Source of the DNA: Dermatemys mawii
Taxonomy: Eukaryota; Chordata; Testudines; Dermatemydidae
DNA: 64,000 nt
Assembly (NCBI GenBank): GCA_007922305.1
Contig: ML677386.1
Span: 7,759,982 to 7,823,981 of the forward strand
Reading direction: 5' to 3'
Below are positions 10,666 to 22,019 of this stretch, piece by piece (position 1 is the first letter of the stretch; the number at the start of each line of letters is the position of its first letter). Under the pieces are notes generated by a model. That model made no database searches and was not told where the DNA came from. It saw nothing but the letters and a program-made list of their open reading frames with translations. The position numbers and the translations under genes are program-made.

Positions 10666-11025
10666 ATGCGCAGAGACCCGCCCCTTCGGGGTGGGGCGTG
10701 GGCGGGCCCAGGCCGGCCGCGGCTGCCATATAACCCCACCTCTTGGGTGAGGACTGCGGCTATAATTGGCTGGATGTGGTATTTGGAGATGCTGAGCTGG
10801 CTCCTTCCCCCCGTGTCCCTGCACACACACACGGGCGGGTTGCGCGGGCGGCAGAGGGAGGCAGGGCTGGCTGGTGGCGGCGGCGGCGGCGGCGGCTCTG
10901 CCACTCCCTGCCTCCCTGCCTCGCTGTCCGAGCCGCTCGCGCTGCTGGGCTGCTGCCTGCGGCCGGGCGAGGCGGCGGAGCCGGGCCGCGGGGAGCGGCG
11001 GCTGCTGCTGCTGTCGGCGGGGATG
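10666..11025 (+). other. Open frame upstream of and in frame with the PGBD5 start
   Basis: From an ATG at 10666 there are 120 codons with no stop before the conserved start at 11026. The translated stretch is Gly/Arg/Pro-rich with one hydrophobic patch ([13 protein letters not shown]). In such GC-rich DNA a stop-free frame is common by chance, and the part before about 10760 probably lies upstream of transcription. It is listed because an N-terminally extended isoform cannot be excluded. Confidence 0.3.
10690..10770 (+). promoter_or_regulatory. Candidate core promoter: GC box, TATA-like and inverted CCAAT motifs
   Basis: A GC box (gtgggcggg, about 10698-10706) is followed by ATATAA at 10728-10733 and ATTGG, the reverse of CCAAT, at 10765-10769. 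This order places a start site near 10760 and a 5' untranslated region of roughly 265 nt before the ATG. CpG-island promoters often start dispersedly, so the TATA-like motif may be fortuitous. Confidence 0.35.
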
Positions 11026-11416
11026 ATGGCGGAGGGCGGCGGCGGCGGGGGGGCGCGGCGGAAGGCGCTGTCCCTGCTGGAGGCGGCCCGCTCCCGCTAC
11101 GAGAGCCTGCAGATCTCGGACGACGTGTTCGGGGAGTCGGGCCAGGACAGCAGCGGGAACCCCTTCTACAGCACCTCGGCCGACTCCCGCTCCGCCTCCT
11201 CCCAGGACGAGGACGAGGAGCAGCTCGCGGCTGCGGAGGGGCCCGGCCCCCGGGCCCGGGGGCGCCGTGTCCCCAGGGCGGTGGCGGCGGAGCGGCAGCG
11301 GGTTCCCGGCGGCGGCAGCCCCAGCCCCACGGAGGAGGAGGAGGAGGAGGAGGAGGAGGGGGGCTGGACCCCGACCCTGCGGGACGCCCCACCCCCAGAC
11401 TTCAAGGAGAGCTTCG
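11026..11416 (+). CDS. PGBD5: PGBD5 coding exon 1 (N-terminal acidic, low-complexity region)
   Basis: Encodes residues 1-130 plus the first base of codon 131. The start is the second of two adjacent ATGs (11023 and 11026). It was chosen because the family begins Met-Ala-Glu-Gly-Gly, and it has A at -3 and G at +4. Conserved family blocks are visible: a Gly-rich start, an Ala/Arg helix with [13 protein letters not shown] near residues 17-29, then [10 protein letters not shown] near 30-39 and GNPFYSTSA near 44-52. The rest is Ser/Asp/Glu- and Pro-rich and probably disordered, with a run of nine Glu near residues 103-111 made of gag/gaggag repeats. This linker is longer than I recall in mammals and is expected to vary between species. 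The segment ends at a gtaacg donor at 11417. The frame stays open to 11637, so the exon end is set by the splice site and by continuity with exon 2, not by a stop. It lies inside a CpG island. Confidence 0.92.
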
Positions 11417-11900
11417 GTAACGGGCGGGCTGGGGAGCGGGGCGGCGCCTGCAGCGGGGAGCCCCCTCTCGCGCCGGCCGGGGGTGGGGGGTGTCTGGGCT
11501 CTGCCTGCGGGGAGGGCAGGGAGCAGAGGGACGGGGCTTTGCGGATAACGCTGCGGGGCGGCCCCGGCCGGCAGGCGAGAGTAGCAGGGGAAGTCCCCCC
11601 TCGGGAGGGAAGGTTAACACCGGGGGGGGGGAGCTGAGGCTGCAGGCCAGGAGGGCGGGTGCAGCCGGGAGGGCACTTCTGCAGTTTAGTCAGAGACAGG
11701 GAAGGTGGCAGCTCTCGTTCCAGGGCGGCTGCTTGCAAGAGAGCCCCGGTCGCTCAGCGCCGCCGAGCCCGGCGCGGGGGAGCCCCCCCGGTGCCCCCGC
11801 AATCAGTGCTCCGCGCTCGGCCCCAGCTGTCCCGAGCACCGGCTGTGACTAGCGGGCAGGGTAGCGGGCGCAGCAGCGTGCGGGAGAAACAGGCTGAGTT

Positions 11901-13694
11901 GCTCATCCCTGGCCTGGCGCCCGAAACCCCCGGGCAGGGGAGGCTGGATCTGCAGGGTTACTTCGAGAGAGCGCTCGGCCGGCTCCTGCCACCTGACTGC
12001 GCTTTGGCCTCGTTAAACATATCGCTCCTAGGGCGGATGCTACTGTGCGTGTTAGTCACTAGGGAGAGAACAAGCCCTGCTCGGGAAGAGCGAGAGCAGC
12101 AGCAGGGTAGGGCTGGCTGGGCAGTCATTGCCTCTCAGGATGGAGTATGTGAATATCCCTCCTGTGCACCGCCTGGGAGCTTTATTTGATTTCATTATGA
12201 TAAAGGACAGCTCCCCTCTTTCAGGGCACTGGTTTTTTTCATCCCTTAGTCATTGTAAGGCATGGCTTGTATTTATGCGGTAACTGGATAATTGCCTGGC
12301 CCTAGATGAAATGGTGTCTAACAAGACCCAAGGAGGGCGGGATGTGATCGATCATGAACACTTTGTCCTTTTTCTTCTCCCTTGATAATTTTGTGATCCT
12401 CAGAACAACAGGGCAGGTTATACAATGTACCCTTGGGAATCTCTGCTGTTTTGCTGGAGTTGGAAATTGGAAATCCTGCTCAGCCTGTGTCCTAACATGT
12501 ACATGGCCTGTGATATAGGGATATGGGAATATTATTATACCCTCTTTACAGATGGGAGAAGTTGTGGACCAGAATGACTAAGTGACTTGTTCCAGATCAT
12601 ACAAGAAGTCTGTAGCAGCTCTGGGACTAGACCCCTGCTCCCTAACCCTTGTCCTTACCACAAAGCCTTCCTCAGTCCTAGTCACCACCACACAGGTCTT
12701 TGATAAAGTAAATGTTGAGAGCTCACTGAAATGATCTGGTGTGTTATGGCAGTGCATGGTTTGGAGATTTTAATAGCATGATCTGTGTGAGTGGTTATAG
12801 TGGTTTATAGGAAGCCAATCCAACATCAGTCCACAGCATTAGTGATTATATTGTGTATGTAGCAAAAAAAGTCACGTAAGGAAAACTTGCAGAATGTAAA
12901 AAATACAACAATCAAACAGAGCTCACATATAAAATTGGGCAAGATACTAGTAGCACAGTATGGTAACATCTCAGAATACTATATTATTATAGGTTTATAT
13001 TTGCTAGCCCATCCTCACTGGTTTCTAATTCTTGATTGTCAGGCTTAATTACTTCATCAACATTAATGATCAGAGAAAAGTCTATAAATATAAAATAAAT
13101 AAATGAATATTCAAAAAGAAAAAAGCGCACATCAGCAAACCTCCCAGTGTGGATTAAAAGAGAGCTAGAGGAAGTAATATTTTTTTAGCAGATATAAAAA
13201 TAAACCCCAAGCAAAGTTGATCTCCAAATGCTATATTACAATAACATTATTTTTGACTGACATGTTAACTAACGAAAGCAAGAAAGGCTGCTGCTCCCCT
13301 TTTTAGACACTGTAAAATATTAAACATCATGTACTAATATAAAACTCTTGTGGGTCTTTAAAGAGAACTCTAGTGGATATCCTGGGTTCCTCTCATTCTC
13401 AAGCATATGTGAGGACACAACTTGGACCATACTTTTCATGGAATTAAATAACTTACCATTTAATTTCTTTGCCTTTGCTAGTATATGCATTTGTGTAACT
13501 TTAAAGCAGCAGTATGCATTTAATATACAGATGGGATTGACATTTTCATTGCTTCTTTGAAAAAAGACAATTGATGACTTATTAGCTCATGAGTTCAGAT
13601 TTCCTTAGAAATGAAGGAGTTTGATTTGTGGGAGGCAGAAGTGAACACAGAAGTCTTTGAAGAAAGGAGAGTTGGTAAAACAGAGACTGTTTCC
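11901..13694. other. Intron 1, proximal part
   Basis: The GC content falls from the island edge to AT-rich DNA by about 12200. A MIR relic lies at 12527-12685. 12690-13600 is AT-rich with no element I recognise. Proximal intron 1 is a usual place for enhancers, but no motif is diagnostic. Confidence 0.5.
12527..12685 (-). repeat. MIR/CORE-SINE-like relic (minus strand)
   Basis: attattataccctctttaca, gatgggagaagt, taagtgacttgttccagatc, agctctgggactagac and cttaccacaaagcc follow the reverse complement of the MIR core and tail. Confidence 0.7.
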
Positions 13695-14259
13695 CAGGGC
13701 CATCCCTAGCCATTTGGGTGCCCTACGCAGCCCCCCACCTTCACCCCCATGGGAGACAGGAGCTGTGTGGGGCCACTTTAGGGGGTCCCACAGACCCAGA
13801 GTGGCCCAGGGGATTAGTGGGAGCTGGGAGGAGCCCACTCCACTTCTCTCACCTCAGCTCCAGCCTTGTCGCTTCGGGGAATGGATTCTCCACCCACTCA
13901 CCGGCAGTGGCAGGAAGCGGAGCAGCCCAGCCCCGGCCTGCTCTACTCTGCCAGCTCCCGCTTACCACTGGTGAGTGCAGGGTCGCTGGGGGAAGAGGTG
14001 GAATAGGGCAGAGCAGGGTGGAAGAGTAAGAGGCAGGGCAGAGGGAGTTGTCCAGGGCCCCATGCCCTTCTAAAGGCGGCTCTGTCCCTTGCAGTGGGTG
14101 CAGTCTGTGGGGGTGGGTGGGGCAGCCAAGGGATAGGGCTGTTTGCTGGGGCTGATGCTGCCGCATGCAGCTGCCTAAGGCACCAGGAAATTTGGGGCAG
14201 TTTGGTGGCCCAAATTTCATGATGTTTTACGCTGCTGCCTATGCCTAAGGATAGCCCTG
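13695..14259. mobile_element. hAT-type non-autonomous element
   Basis: 565 bp with ends CAGGGCCATCCCTAG and CTAAGGATAGCCCTG (inverted, diverged). It is flanked by ctgtttcc and cagcttcc (6 of 8 bases equal). The interior is C/G-rich with no open frame of interest. A related left end occurs at 48884. Confidence 0.75.
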
Positions 14260-14375
14260 CAGCTTCCACCTAGCAGTAGATTTGAGAGAGGTTTCTGCTG
14301 ATTCTTATTCTGTTTGTGGAATGAACTACATACAGTATCTAAATAGTGATTAGCTTTGGCAAAAACTTGGTCGAA

Positions 14376-14702
14376 TAAGAGTATAAGAATGGCCATACTG
14401 GGCTAGACCAATGGTCCATCTAGCCCAGTATCCTGTCTACCGACGGTGGCTGGTGTCAGATACCTCAGAGGCAATGAACAGAACAGGGCAAATTATCAAG
14501 TGATCCATCTCCTGTCATCCAGTCCCAGCTTCTTGCTGTCAGAGGTTTAAGGATGCCCAGAGTATGGGGTTGCATCCCTGTCCATCCTGGCTAATAGCCG
14601 TGGGTGGACCTATCCTCCATGAACTTGTCTTTTTTTTTTAACCCAGTTATACTTTTGACCTTCACAGCATCCCCTGGTAATGAGTTCCGCGGGTTGACTG
14701 TG
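14376..14702 (-). repeat. CR1 LINE, 3' part (minus strand)
   Basis: The + strand reads ...ggccatactgggctagacca, tctagcccagtatcctgtct, ctggctaatagcc, tcctccatgaacttgtct and gttccgcgggttgactgtg, the reverse complement of a turtle CR1 3' region. It is cut at 14703 by the Tigger-like element. The rest of the LINE resumes at 15698 after an apparent loss of several hundred bases. Confidence 0.85.
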
Positions 14703-14704
14703 TA

Positions 14705-15695
14705 CAGGAACTCCTTGCCTAACGTTGTAGTTATGTTCCTGAAAAATGCAACTTTAAGTGAAACGATGTTAAGTGAATCCAATTTCTCCATAAGAATTAA
14801 TGTAAATGTGGGTGGGGGGAGGAGAGTGTAGGTTCCAGGAAAAAGTTTTCACCAGACAAAAAAACTATATATATATACACACACAGTGTATGTGTTTTAA
14901 ACAAACAATTTAATACTGTACACAGCAATGATGATTGTGAAGCTTGGTTGAGGTGGTGAAATTAAATTGTGGGATATTTCTGAGGGATTACCATACTGAT
15001 AAATGATGAACTAGCTTTTGGCCGAGCCCTCACAGGTTAACACATTATTGTTAATATAGCCTCACGTTCTAAAAGGCAGCATGGCAGCCACACACACACA
15101 CAATGTGTGTGTGAGAGATGCGCATTGCCACTTTAAGTATGCTGACCCCACTCTTAAGTACATTATCTTTTTAAGTGGATCAGGAAGTTGAGACAGGAGC
15201 TGCTGCCCCAAGCTCGCTCTGTCTCTCTCAATCGGTGTCCCCACCCTGCTCTATATGGAGAAGTGGTAAGCAGGGTGCAGGAGAAGAGGGGGAGGGAGAC
15301 ACCCTGACATTAGTCTCTCTCTTTTCCCCTCCCACCCCACAGCAAGCAGGAGGATCCCGGGAGCAGCTCCAAGGCAGAGGGCAGGAGCAGCACATGACAG
15401 TGGGGGGAGGGACAGCTGAACTGCCGGCAATTGATAATCTGCTGGGTGGCTGCCACACAGGGAATTTAAGGGAGCAGACAGCTGTTAGGGGAGCAGCCGG
15501 TCCACCCTGGTTCCAAGCCCCTACCAGCTAGCTCCAACAGGCTGCTCTTCCTGCAAGCAGTGGACAAAGCAGGCTGCTGCCAAATGACTTTATAAGGGAG
15601 CATTGCACAACTTTAAACAAGCATGTTCTCTAATTGCTCAGCAACTTAACATTGAAACAATGCTACCCGGGGCAACTTTAAGTGAGGAGTTCCTG
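14705..15695. mobile_element. Tigger/mariner-type DNA transposon derivative inserted in CR1
   Basis: 991 bp with inverted ends CAGGAACTCCT...(left) and AGGAGTTCCTG (right), flanked by TA on both sides (14703-14704 and 15696-15697). The subterminal aactttaagtgaa occurs near both ends. No transposase frame remains. The interior has (TA/CA)n microsatellites at 14863-14885 and 15099-15117. The TA duplication and end type fit the pogo/Tigger branch of Tc1/mariner. Confidence 0.8.
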
Positions 15696-15697
15696 TA

Positions 15698-16125
15698 GTT
15701 GGAATTATGTTTTCCAATGTGCATAATTTTGCATTTATCAACATTGACTTTCATCTGCCACTTTCTTGCCCAGTCATCTAGTTTTGTGAGATACCTTTGC
15801 AACTCTTCACAGTCAGCTTTGGACTTAACTATCTTGAGACATTTTTGCATCATCTGCAGGCCTTGCCAACTCCCTATTTACCTCTTTTCCAGATCATTTA
15901 TGAATATGTTGAACAGCACTGGTCCCAGCACAGATCGATGTGGGACCTTGCTATTTACCTCTCTTCACCATGAAAACTGATCCTTTATTCCTACCTTTTG
16001 CTTCATATCTTAAGCAAGGATTGACCCATGAGACTGCCCATGACTGCCTACTTCGTTTAAGAGCCTTTGGTGAGGGACCTTGTCAAAGGCTTTCTGAAAG
16101 TCCAAGTACACTAGATCTACTGGAT
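15698..16125 (-). pseudogene. CR1 LINE reverse-transcriptase relic (minus strand)
   Basis: On the minus strand it encodes DCEELQRYLTKLDDW and WQMKVNVDKCKIMHIGK, the conserved C-terminal part of CR1 ORF2 reverse transcriptase; upstream segments continue to 16125 with frame breaks. It is interrupted by the Tigger-like element on the left and a hAT element at 16126 on the right. Confidence 0.9.
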
Positions 16126-17126
16126 CAGTGGTTCTGAACCAGGGATCTGCAGCCCTCTGCAAGCCTTTTTAGAGGGGTCATGGGACCCCGTGGCTGAAAC
16201 CTGGGACACCCATGGGCTGAAGCCCTGATCCCCGACATCCCCACCCAGGGCTGAACCCCAGGCCCCGGAGCGCCACATATGACTGAATTTGAGAGCAGTA
16301 GGACTGAATCATGGAGCCCCCAAGCCCTGGTGCTCCCATAGGGCTGAAACTCTGAGTCCATGGGCAGAGTTGGGGCGAATGGGGGCATTGCTCTCCCGCA
16401 AACTGCAGGGCAAGAGCATGGCAGTCAGGGGGCAGCTCCACCCCCCACTTTCTCTCCCTGTTCCTTGGCCAGGTCAGAGATGGGAAGCTGGAGCTGGGCA
16501 GTGAGGGGCAGCTGCTGCTCTGGCTGGTGCCCCAGAGCAGGCAGCCGGAACATTCCCTCGTCTCCTGCTGGTGCCTTGGGTTGAGGCTGCTCCTCAGCCC
16601 CTGTAGCTCATGCAGCCAGTTAGAGCCGCCTCGGCAGGGGTAGCTGGCTCCCTGGCTGGCAGAGCCCTTGTGGAACAGAGACCGCAGGAGCACCCTCCCG
16701 GCACGCAGCCCCTAGCTACCTCTTTCCCTGCGCCCTGAGTTTCTCCCAGCTCGCACACAACCCCTCGCTACTCCTTCCCTGCACTCTGAGCTACTCCTCT
16801 GCCCGCACACAGCCCTTAGTTACCTCTCCTTGCATGCTGAGCTATATTCAAACTTTTTGAGCTGAGCTCCCCACATTTGAGTTATAATTTTTGGTTGTAC
16901 TCCCCACAACCCAGACAGACTGGGTGGCCTGCTAAGGTGAGTCAGGGGTTGGAGGTGGTGCTCCCTCTCTATACCCCACCTTGAAACCTACTGTTTCAAG
17001 CGCTGCTGCCCCCCCCACCCAAAAAATAGAAGTCAAAACAGACCTATGCCTCCTGCCGCTCCCTCTGAGTCCTGGAGTTTTCATAGCATGGGAGGGGGGC
17101 AGAAGGAAAAATGTTGAGAACCCCTG
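16126..17126. mobile_element. hAT-type non-autonomous element inserted in CR1
   Basis: 1,001 bp with ends CAGTGGTTCTGAACC and TGTTGAGAACCCCTG (inverted, diverged). It is flanked by tactggat (16118-16125) and cactggat (17127-17134). CR1 sequence continues on both sides, which proves the insertion. The interior has tandem-like gctgaaaccc/gcacacagcccct segments and no transposase. Confidence 0.88.
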
Positions 17127-17134
17127 CACTGGAT

Positions 17135-17235
17135 CACCTTTGTCCACGGTTTTGTTAACCCCCTCAAAAAATACTAATGAATTGGTGGAGCAGGATTTCC
17201 ATTTACAAAAGCTATGTTGAAGATTTTACTTTAAA
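17135..17235 (-). repeat. CR1 LINE continuation beyond the hAT insertion (minus strand)
   Basis: The + strand reads tttgtccacggttttgttaa, ccccctcaaa and atttacaaaagctatgttga, which is the CR1 segment expected directly after the part ending at 16125. It fades out near 17235. Confidence 0.8.
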
Positions 17236-18093
17236 GAATCCTCATTGCCCTTTTCCTGCTAGTTCACCAAAGGGCAGCAAAAAACAAACAAACCAACCAC
17301 CCAAACGAAAAAAACGTAGCTATGAAAGGGATTATTTATAGGTGTGCTTTAAGCAGCTTTACTCCATTATAAATATATTACATTAAATTATTCAGAGCAG
17401 CAGTGTAAACACTGAATAAGCACATCTGAGATGTGCAATCTTTGTCCTTGATTAGGCGATCATTAAACTTAGAGTTTCCATTCTTAACTTTACTGAAGAA
17501 TGCTTGCTGAAGTTGGGTTAGCAGAGGAGCAGGAGAGATGCATTTGTGTAGATGGTTAATGAACCAAGTTCCAGTTGGATGGATGAAGGTTACAAGATGG
17601 TACGTTTTTCAAGGTGTGGGCTGTCTCTTATTATGTTTGCACAATGCCTTGTACAACAGGGCTTCAGTCTTCATTGTTTCCTCTGGGCACTGCTGTTATA
17701 CAAATAAAGAAAATGAATTTGGCTCCATTCAAATAAGAATAAGGGAAATGTATTTAGCTCCCTCCATCTATTCTCTAGTGAACCTCATAATACAACATAT
17801 TTAGTTAGTATGGAGTCATTCATACATCCAGTATTCCAGTGTGTTTTACAGGAGTTAAACAGTAACTGAAGGGGGTTAGTGGGATATAGCTGAAGGAGAA
17901 AAGAAAGGGGTTTTTAGATGAGATTTCAAAGGATCGAATCTCTGCTAAGCAGAGAGATACAGGATGCCTGTGCAGAAGAGAAGAGTGTCAGAGAGAGTGA
18001 GATCACATGGAAAGGCAGAAGAAGCCAATGCTAGAGGAGCAGGGTGGGAGTGTAGAGAGAGCCCTCAAGGTAGGCTGCAGCATATCCATAGAG

Positions 18094-19061
18094 CAGGGGT
18101 CGGCAACCTGTGGCACGCTAACCGATCTTTAATGGCACACCGAGGTCCCAGCTGCCTGTCCTGCTCAGCCCGCTGCCCGCCTGGGTGAATCAAACCTCAG
18201 ACTGGCAGCGGGCTGAGTGGGGGCACTGCAGCTCCCTTGGCAGGAACAGGAATAATGTGGGGCAGGGACCCATCCACTATCCAGGTAACCTGGCCGTAAC
18301 CGGGACTGTTCCAGGTCAGCCCCAAACCCCTGCCCCACCCTGGTACTTCGCCCTCCACCTCCTGCCCTGAGCCCCTCATGCCACCCAACCCTGACTCCTG
18401 CACCCCTCACCCCATGCGCCCAGCCCTGACTCCTGCACCATCCACATCCTCATCCCCTGCCCTGAGCCCCGCAACCTCCTGCCCTAAGTGCCCCCCCCCC
18501 GAACATCCCCAGCCCCTGAGCTCCTCTCCCCGAGCGGGAGTTACAATACAAAAGCACCCGTAAGAAATTTAAGTTACTTTCATCCCTGCTGGAACCCCAG
18601 ACCGGCAGTGGACTGAGCGGGGCTGGTGGTGGGCTGAGCAGCTCAACCCGCTGCTGGCTTGGGGTTCCAGCCGCCGGCCCCACTATCAGCCAGGGTTCGG
18701 ACCTCTGGCCCCGCTCAGCCCACTGTCAGCCTGGGGTATCGTCAGCCAGCCTGGGGCTTTGCTTCTGGCCTCGGCCCAGGGCTCTTTAGCCACCCCCTGC
18801 TGTGCCCACGTTGGAAAACTCAGCAAGGAAAAGCAAGGGCAAGGATCGCACTAAACTGATAAGATCTGCATTTTAATTTTATTTTAAATTAAGCTTCTTA
18901 AATATTTTAAAAACCTTATTTACTTTAAATACAACAATAGTTTATTTATATAAATAGACTTCTAGAGAGAGACCTTCTAAAATGTTAAAATCTATTACTG
19001 GCATGTGAAACCTTAAATTACAGTGAACTTGGCACACCACTTCTGAGAGGTTGCTGACCTG
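18094..19061. mobile_element. hAT-type non-autonomous element
   Basis: 968 bp with ends CAGGGGTCGGCAACC and GGTTGCTGACCTG (inverted). It is flanked by ccatagag (18086-18093) and ccgtggag (19062-19069), 6 of 8 equal with two transitions. The left half is GC-rich with imperfect ccctgactcctgcacc repeats (18388-18440). The right end is AT-rich. Confidence 0.87.
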
Positions 19062-19069
19062 CCGTGGAG

Positions 19070-20662
19070 GCTTGTAAATAGAGGGAAATTTTGATCTGAA
19101 TCTTGAAAAGAATCTGGAATCCTGGGTGATGCAAAGTCACTAAAGAAAGGTCCAGTACATGAATAGCAGGAAAGATACACTGCAGGAGACAGACAAATCT
19201 TTGAGCATTACTTATTCATCTGTTCCAGATTCTGCTGTAGAATTTGGCCCAAATAGCTCTCTGCTTGTGAATGTGGGTGCAACTCCCTGACTTCAGTGGT
19301 GTTTTGCCTATTTATGCCATCAGAGAAATTGGCCTATTTGAGCTATGACTCCTAAAATTATTTCAGTGTATAATATTTATAGCAAAGTGTAGAATATTCT
19401 CCAATATTTTCCTGGGTGTGTTTGTTATATAATAAATAATACAGTAATAAGACTCAGAACTGCAGAATGATGGTGAATGCATCTGTTGAGATATCAGAGG
19501 AAATGTCTATAGGATGATCTAAAAGAGTTTGTTTAGCATAATCCACATCTTTATTTAGCAAAGGTTAAGTATCTTTTAGATCTTATGAAATCCAGACATG
19601 TGCTTCTGAAAGTTTTATTGAGCACCAAGCAGATTTCTCTCCATCCCATCATTGCTAATAGTGTTGTTTTCAGTTCAAGACAACCTTGCTGATATTAAAA
19701 TATAATTCAATTTAACTGTTTCCCTTCCCCCACTTTGCATTATTCGTGTTTAAGTTCAGCTGCAAAATGCTCATTACTTAAACTGGGTAGAAGAACCAGA
19801 TCTTCTGCTCTTAAAATGACAAGCATTTGTACTTTGTATTTAATACGCAAAAGTCAGTAAACACTGCAGATTAAGGGCTCTTCTTCACACTAAATCTGTA
19901 GCTTTCTGCATAGGAGAAGCATGTTTACTCCCAGACTGATCTCTTGCATGTGGCCAAATGAATCCCTCACCCCCATCTCCTTTTAAAGTGAATGAAGGGA
20001 TCATTTAAAGGTAGTGGATAAGCAGCTCTGGGGAGAATGGTTCTCTCTCTCTCTCTCTCTGCACAATACAGGCACAGTATAATAAACAGTAGTGCCCTGT
20101 CAACGTGCCTCAAACTTAAACTGCAGGGACCACCTTGTGGCGTGAGAGGGTCTGTTTCATGTCCATTCAGCTCTCTGCTGACAATAATGAGGATCCTAAT
20201 CACTGATTACCTTGGTTAGTCTGTATAGACTTAGCTCACAGAAAGTACTTGCCTAGGTGGCACAGAATTCAAAGAAGCTGGAGGTTTTACTCGGCTGAAA
20301 CTTTTCCTTCCATGCTCAACATCCCACCAAATTCAGTAGGAGCACAATGAATCCTGAACAAATACAGATTCCCCAGCAGGGAAGTATGAAGCACACCTCC
20401 AAGGAATGTTAACAATGGATAGAACCAGATTCCCCGAGAAGACCTGTTATAATATCTGTCTTTCCCGCATTCAGAAACCAGTGAGTGTGTGGTGGTTGCT
20501 GAAATATTGTTAGGGACCCTTGGCACAAGGCATCAAAGCCAACTAATAAAGATATTCTGTTGTACTCTTCCATTCTACTTCTTCTGTGGTTAACTTGTCC
20601 CTCTGTTAGTATTGTCAAAGCAGAACACATTAAAATAGAGAACAGCTGTGCCCCAAAGGTAG
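19070..20662. other. Intron 1, mostly unassigned
   Basis: 19230-19340 (gaatttggcccaaatag, gagaaattggcctatttg) looks like a palindromic MITE. The rest, including the (CT)n at 20042, shows no gene. Confidence 0.45.
20042..20060. repeat. (CT)n microsatellite
   Basis: About nine ct units. Confidence 0.9.
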
Positions 20663-20670
20663 GTGCAAGG

Positions 20671-20794
20671 TAGTGTGACCAGGTGCCCTGATTTTATGGG
20701 GACAGTCTCAGTTTTTGGATTTTTTTCTTATATAGGTTCGTATTATCCTCCACCCCCGGTCCCGATTTTTCACACTTGCTGTCTGGTCACCCTA
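20671..20794. mobile_element. Short hAT-type element, TAGGGTGACCAG family, copy 2
   Basis: 124 bp flanked by an exact 8-bp duplication GTGCAAGG (20663-20670 and 20795-20802). Ends tagtgtgaccagg and ctggtcaccta-like are inverted. It is in the opposite orientation to copies 1 and 3. Confidence 0.9.
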
Positions 20795-20802
20795 GTGCAA
20801 GG

Positions 20803-22019
20803 ACAAGTCAAATAATAGTCTTCTCATTCATCTGTCATTTCACTTTCTTGGGGCATGATATTCTTCTCAGCGAGAGCATGCTTACCAAGACAAATGTATC
20901 ATTCCCATGTCATATTTATTAAAGGACAGGGTGTTAAATCCACTTTCTCTTCCCTCACCCAACATGACTTGCCAGGTTATACAGTGGATCTTCTGTGTGG
21001 GTGGGAGGGGACAAGCTTAAGATGGCTGCTTAGCATATCTTGAAACAGTAGTGGTCTCTGACAGCTTCCTAAGGAGAAGACTAGGAAAACTGCAGGCACA
21101 TGTTAATAGTGTATTTAATTAAAGCATTCTTCCAACTCCTAGCCTTCCATATCTCTTTCCTCAGATGTGGCATAGAATTTCATGTGATTTGTATTGATAA
21201 AATGCTCAAAACTATGTTCATTCCTGTGTCTTATTAGATAGTTGACTAGAAATTGCTTGCATTCACCAGTAATAATAAAAGCTGTAGCTGATCAGTTTGT
21301 AGCTACACAGTGAGGAGTGGGGAGAGAGTAGTCATGCATACTTTGGGCAACTCTTGGACCTACCCTGAAGACAAGCTGAGTAGATGCTGTGATTTGACAA
21401 TTGGCGAGAAGGAGCGGGAGGTGACTCTAGACTAGAACTGGAGGAATCACTGTGGAGCTGATCTTCACTCATGTAAAGAATCTGTCAGACATGCTTCATG
21501 TTTTCTGGCCAAGTGGAAGAGGACTTGCACAATTTCTAATCAATGTGCAATACTCTTAATGTGGAGGCACAGCAGGAGAGTTCCTGACAGGATAGAAAAT
21601 GCGATCTCAGATACTGAAAGTGAATTCTTTCAGCCCTTTAGACCATTTGTACAGCAGAAAGGGACTGTATAAGCTCTGTAGATCATGTGCAACTTATCCC
21701 TTTCAACCCTAAATGTAGTTCACTGAGGCACTCTGTGAGGACGGAAAATCATGTCAGACAGGAATAAACGTGAGAGATGTTGAAGCAAAGAATACGGTAT
21801 ATGGCCTTGCTTGGAAAAAAGGTTGCTCATTGAACAGGAAGATTTGGTATAAAAGATTGTTATGATGTTTCTTGTGAAGCAAAAGCAGACAAGAGACTTA
21901 ACAGCTGGCTGTTGTAAGAGGGATTGATCTCTGATTGCACAGGGCTCAGTGGCAGAAGGATACCAAGTAGATTAAATTAAAGAGACAAATTTAAAGTGTT
22001 GATTTGTGTCTTTGAGAGT
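20803..22019. other. Intron 1, unassigned
   Basis: No recognisable repeat ends, RNA gene or coding block. Confidence 0.45.

Larger units (their letters stand above)
10390..11900. promoter_or_regulatory. CpG island over the PGBD5 5' end
   Basis: The base composition changes abruptly near 10390 from AT-rich DNA to a CpG-dense, very GC-rich block, and falls back after about 12000. It covers the putative promoter, the 5' untranslated region, exon 1 and the first few hundred bases of intron 1. It contains many GC boxes (for example gggcggg near 10700 and ccccgccccc repeats at 10600-10632) and (CGG)/(GGC) runs near 10875-10895 and 11035-11050. It is the only such island in the window and marks the main promoter. 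The exact transcription start cannot be placed from sequence alone. Confidence 0.9.

Noticed and set aside
10760..11392. Long antisense open frame over PGBD5 exon 1 (Pro/Arg-rich)
   Set aside because: It is the complement of a CpG island and a coding exon; the composition removes stops. No domain or plausible start context.
11417..11637. Extension of the exon 1 frame to a stop at 11637
   Set aside because: The donor at 11416/11417 joins in frame to exon 2 to give the conserved family sequence, so the extension is intronic.
13657..14269. Overlapping frames of about 100-120 codons
   Set aside because: They fall on the non-autonomous hAT element at 13695-14259; composition effect.
16178..16693. 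171-codon minus-strand frame
   Set aside because: It lies within the hAT element at 16126-17126 and has no recognisable domain.
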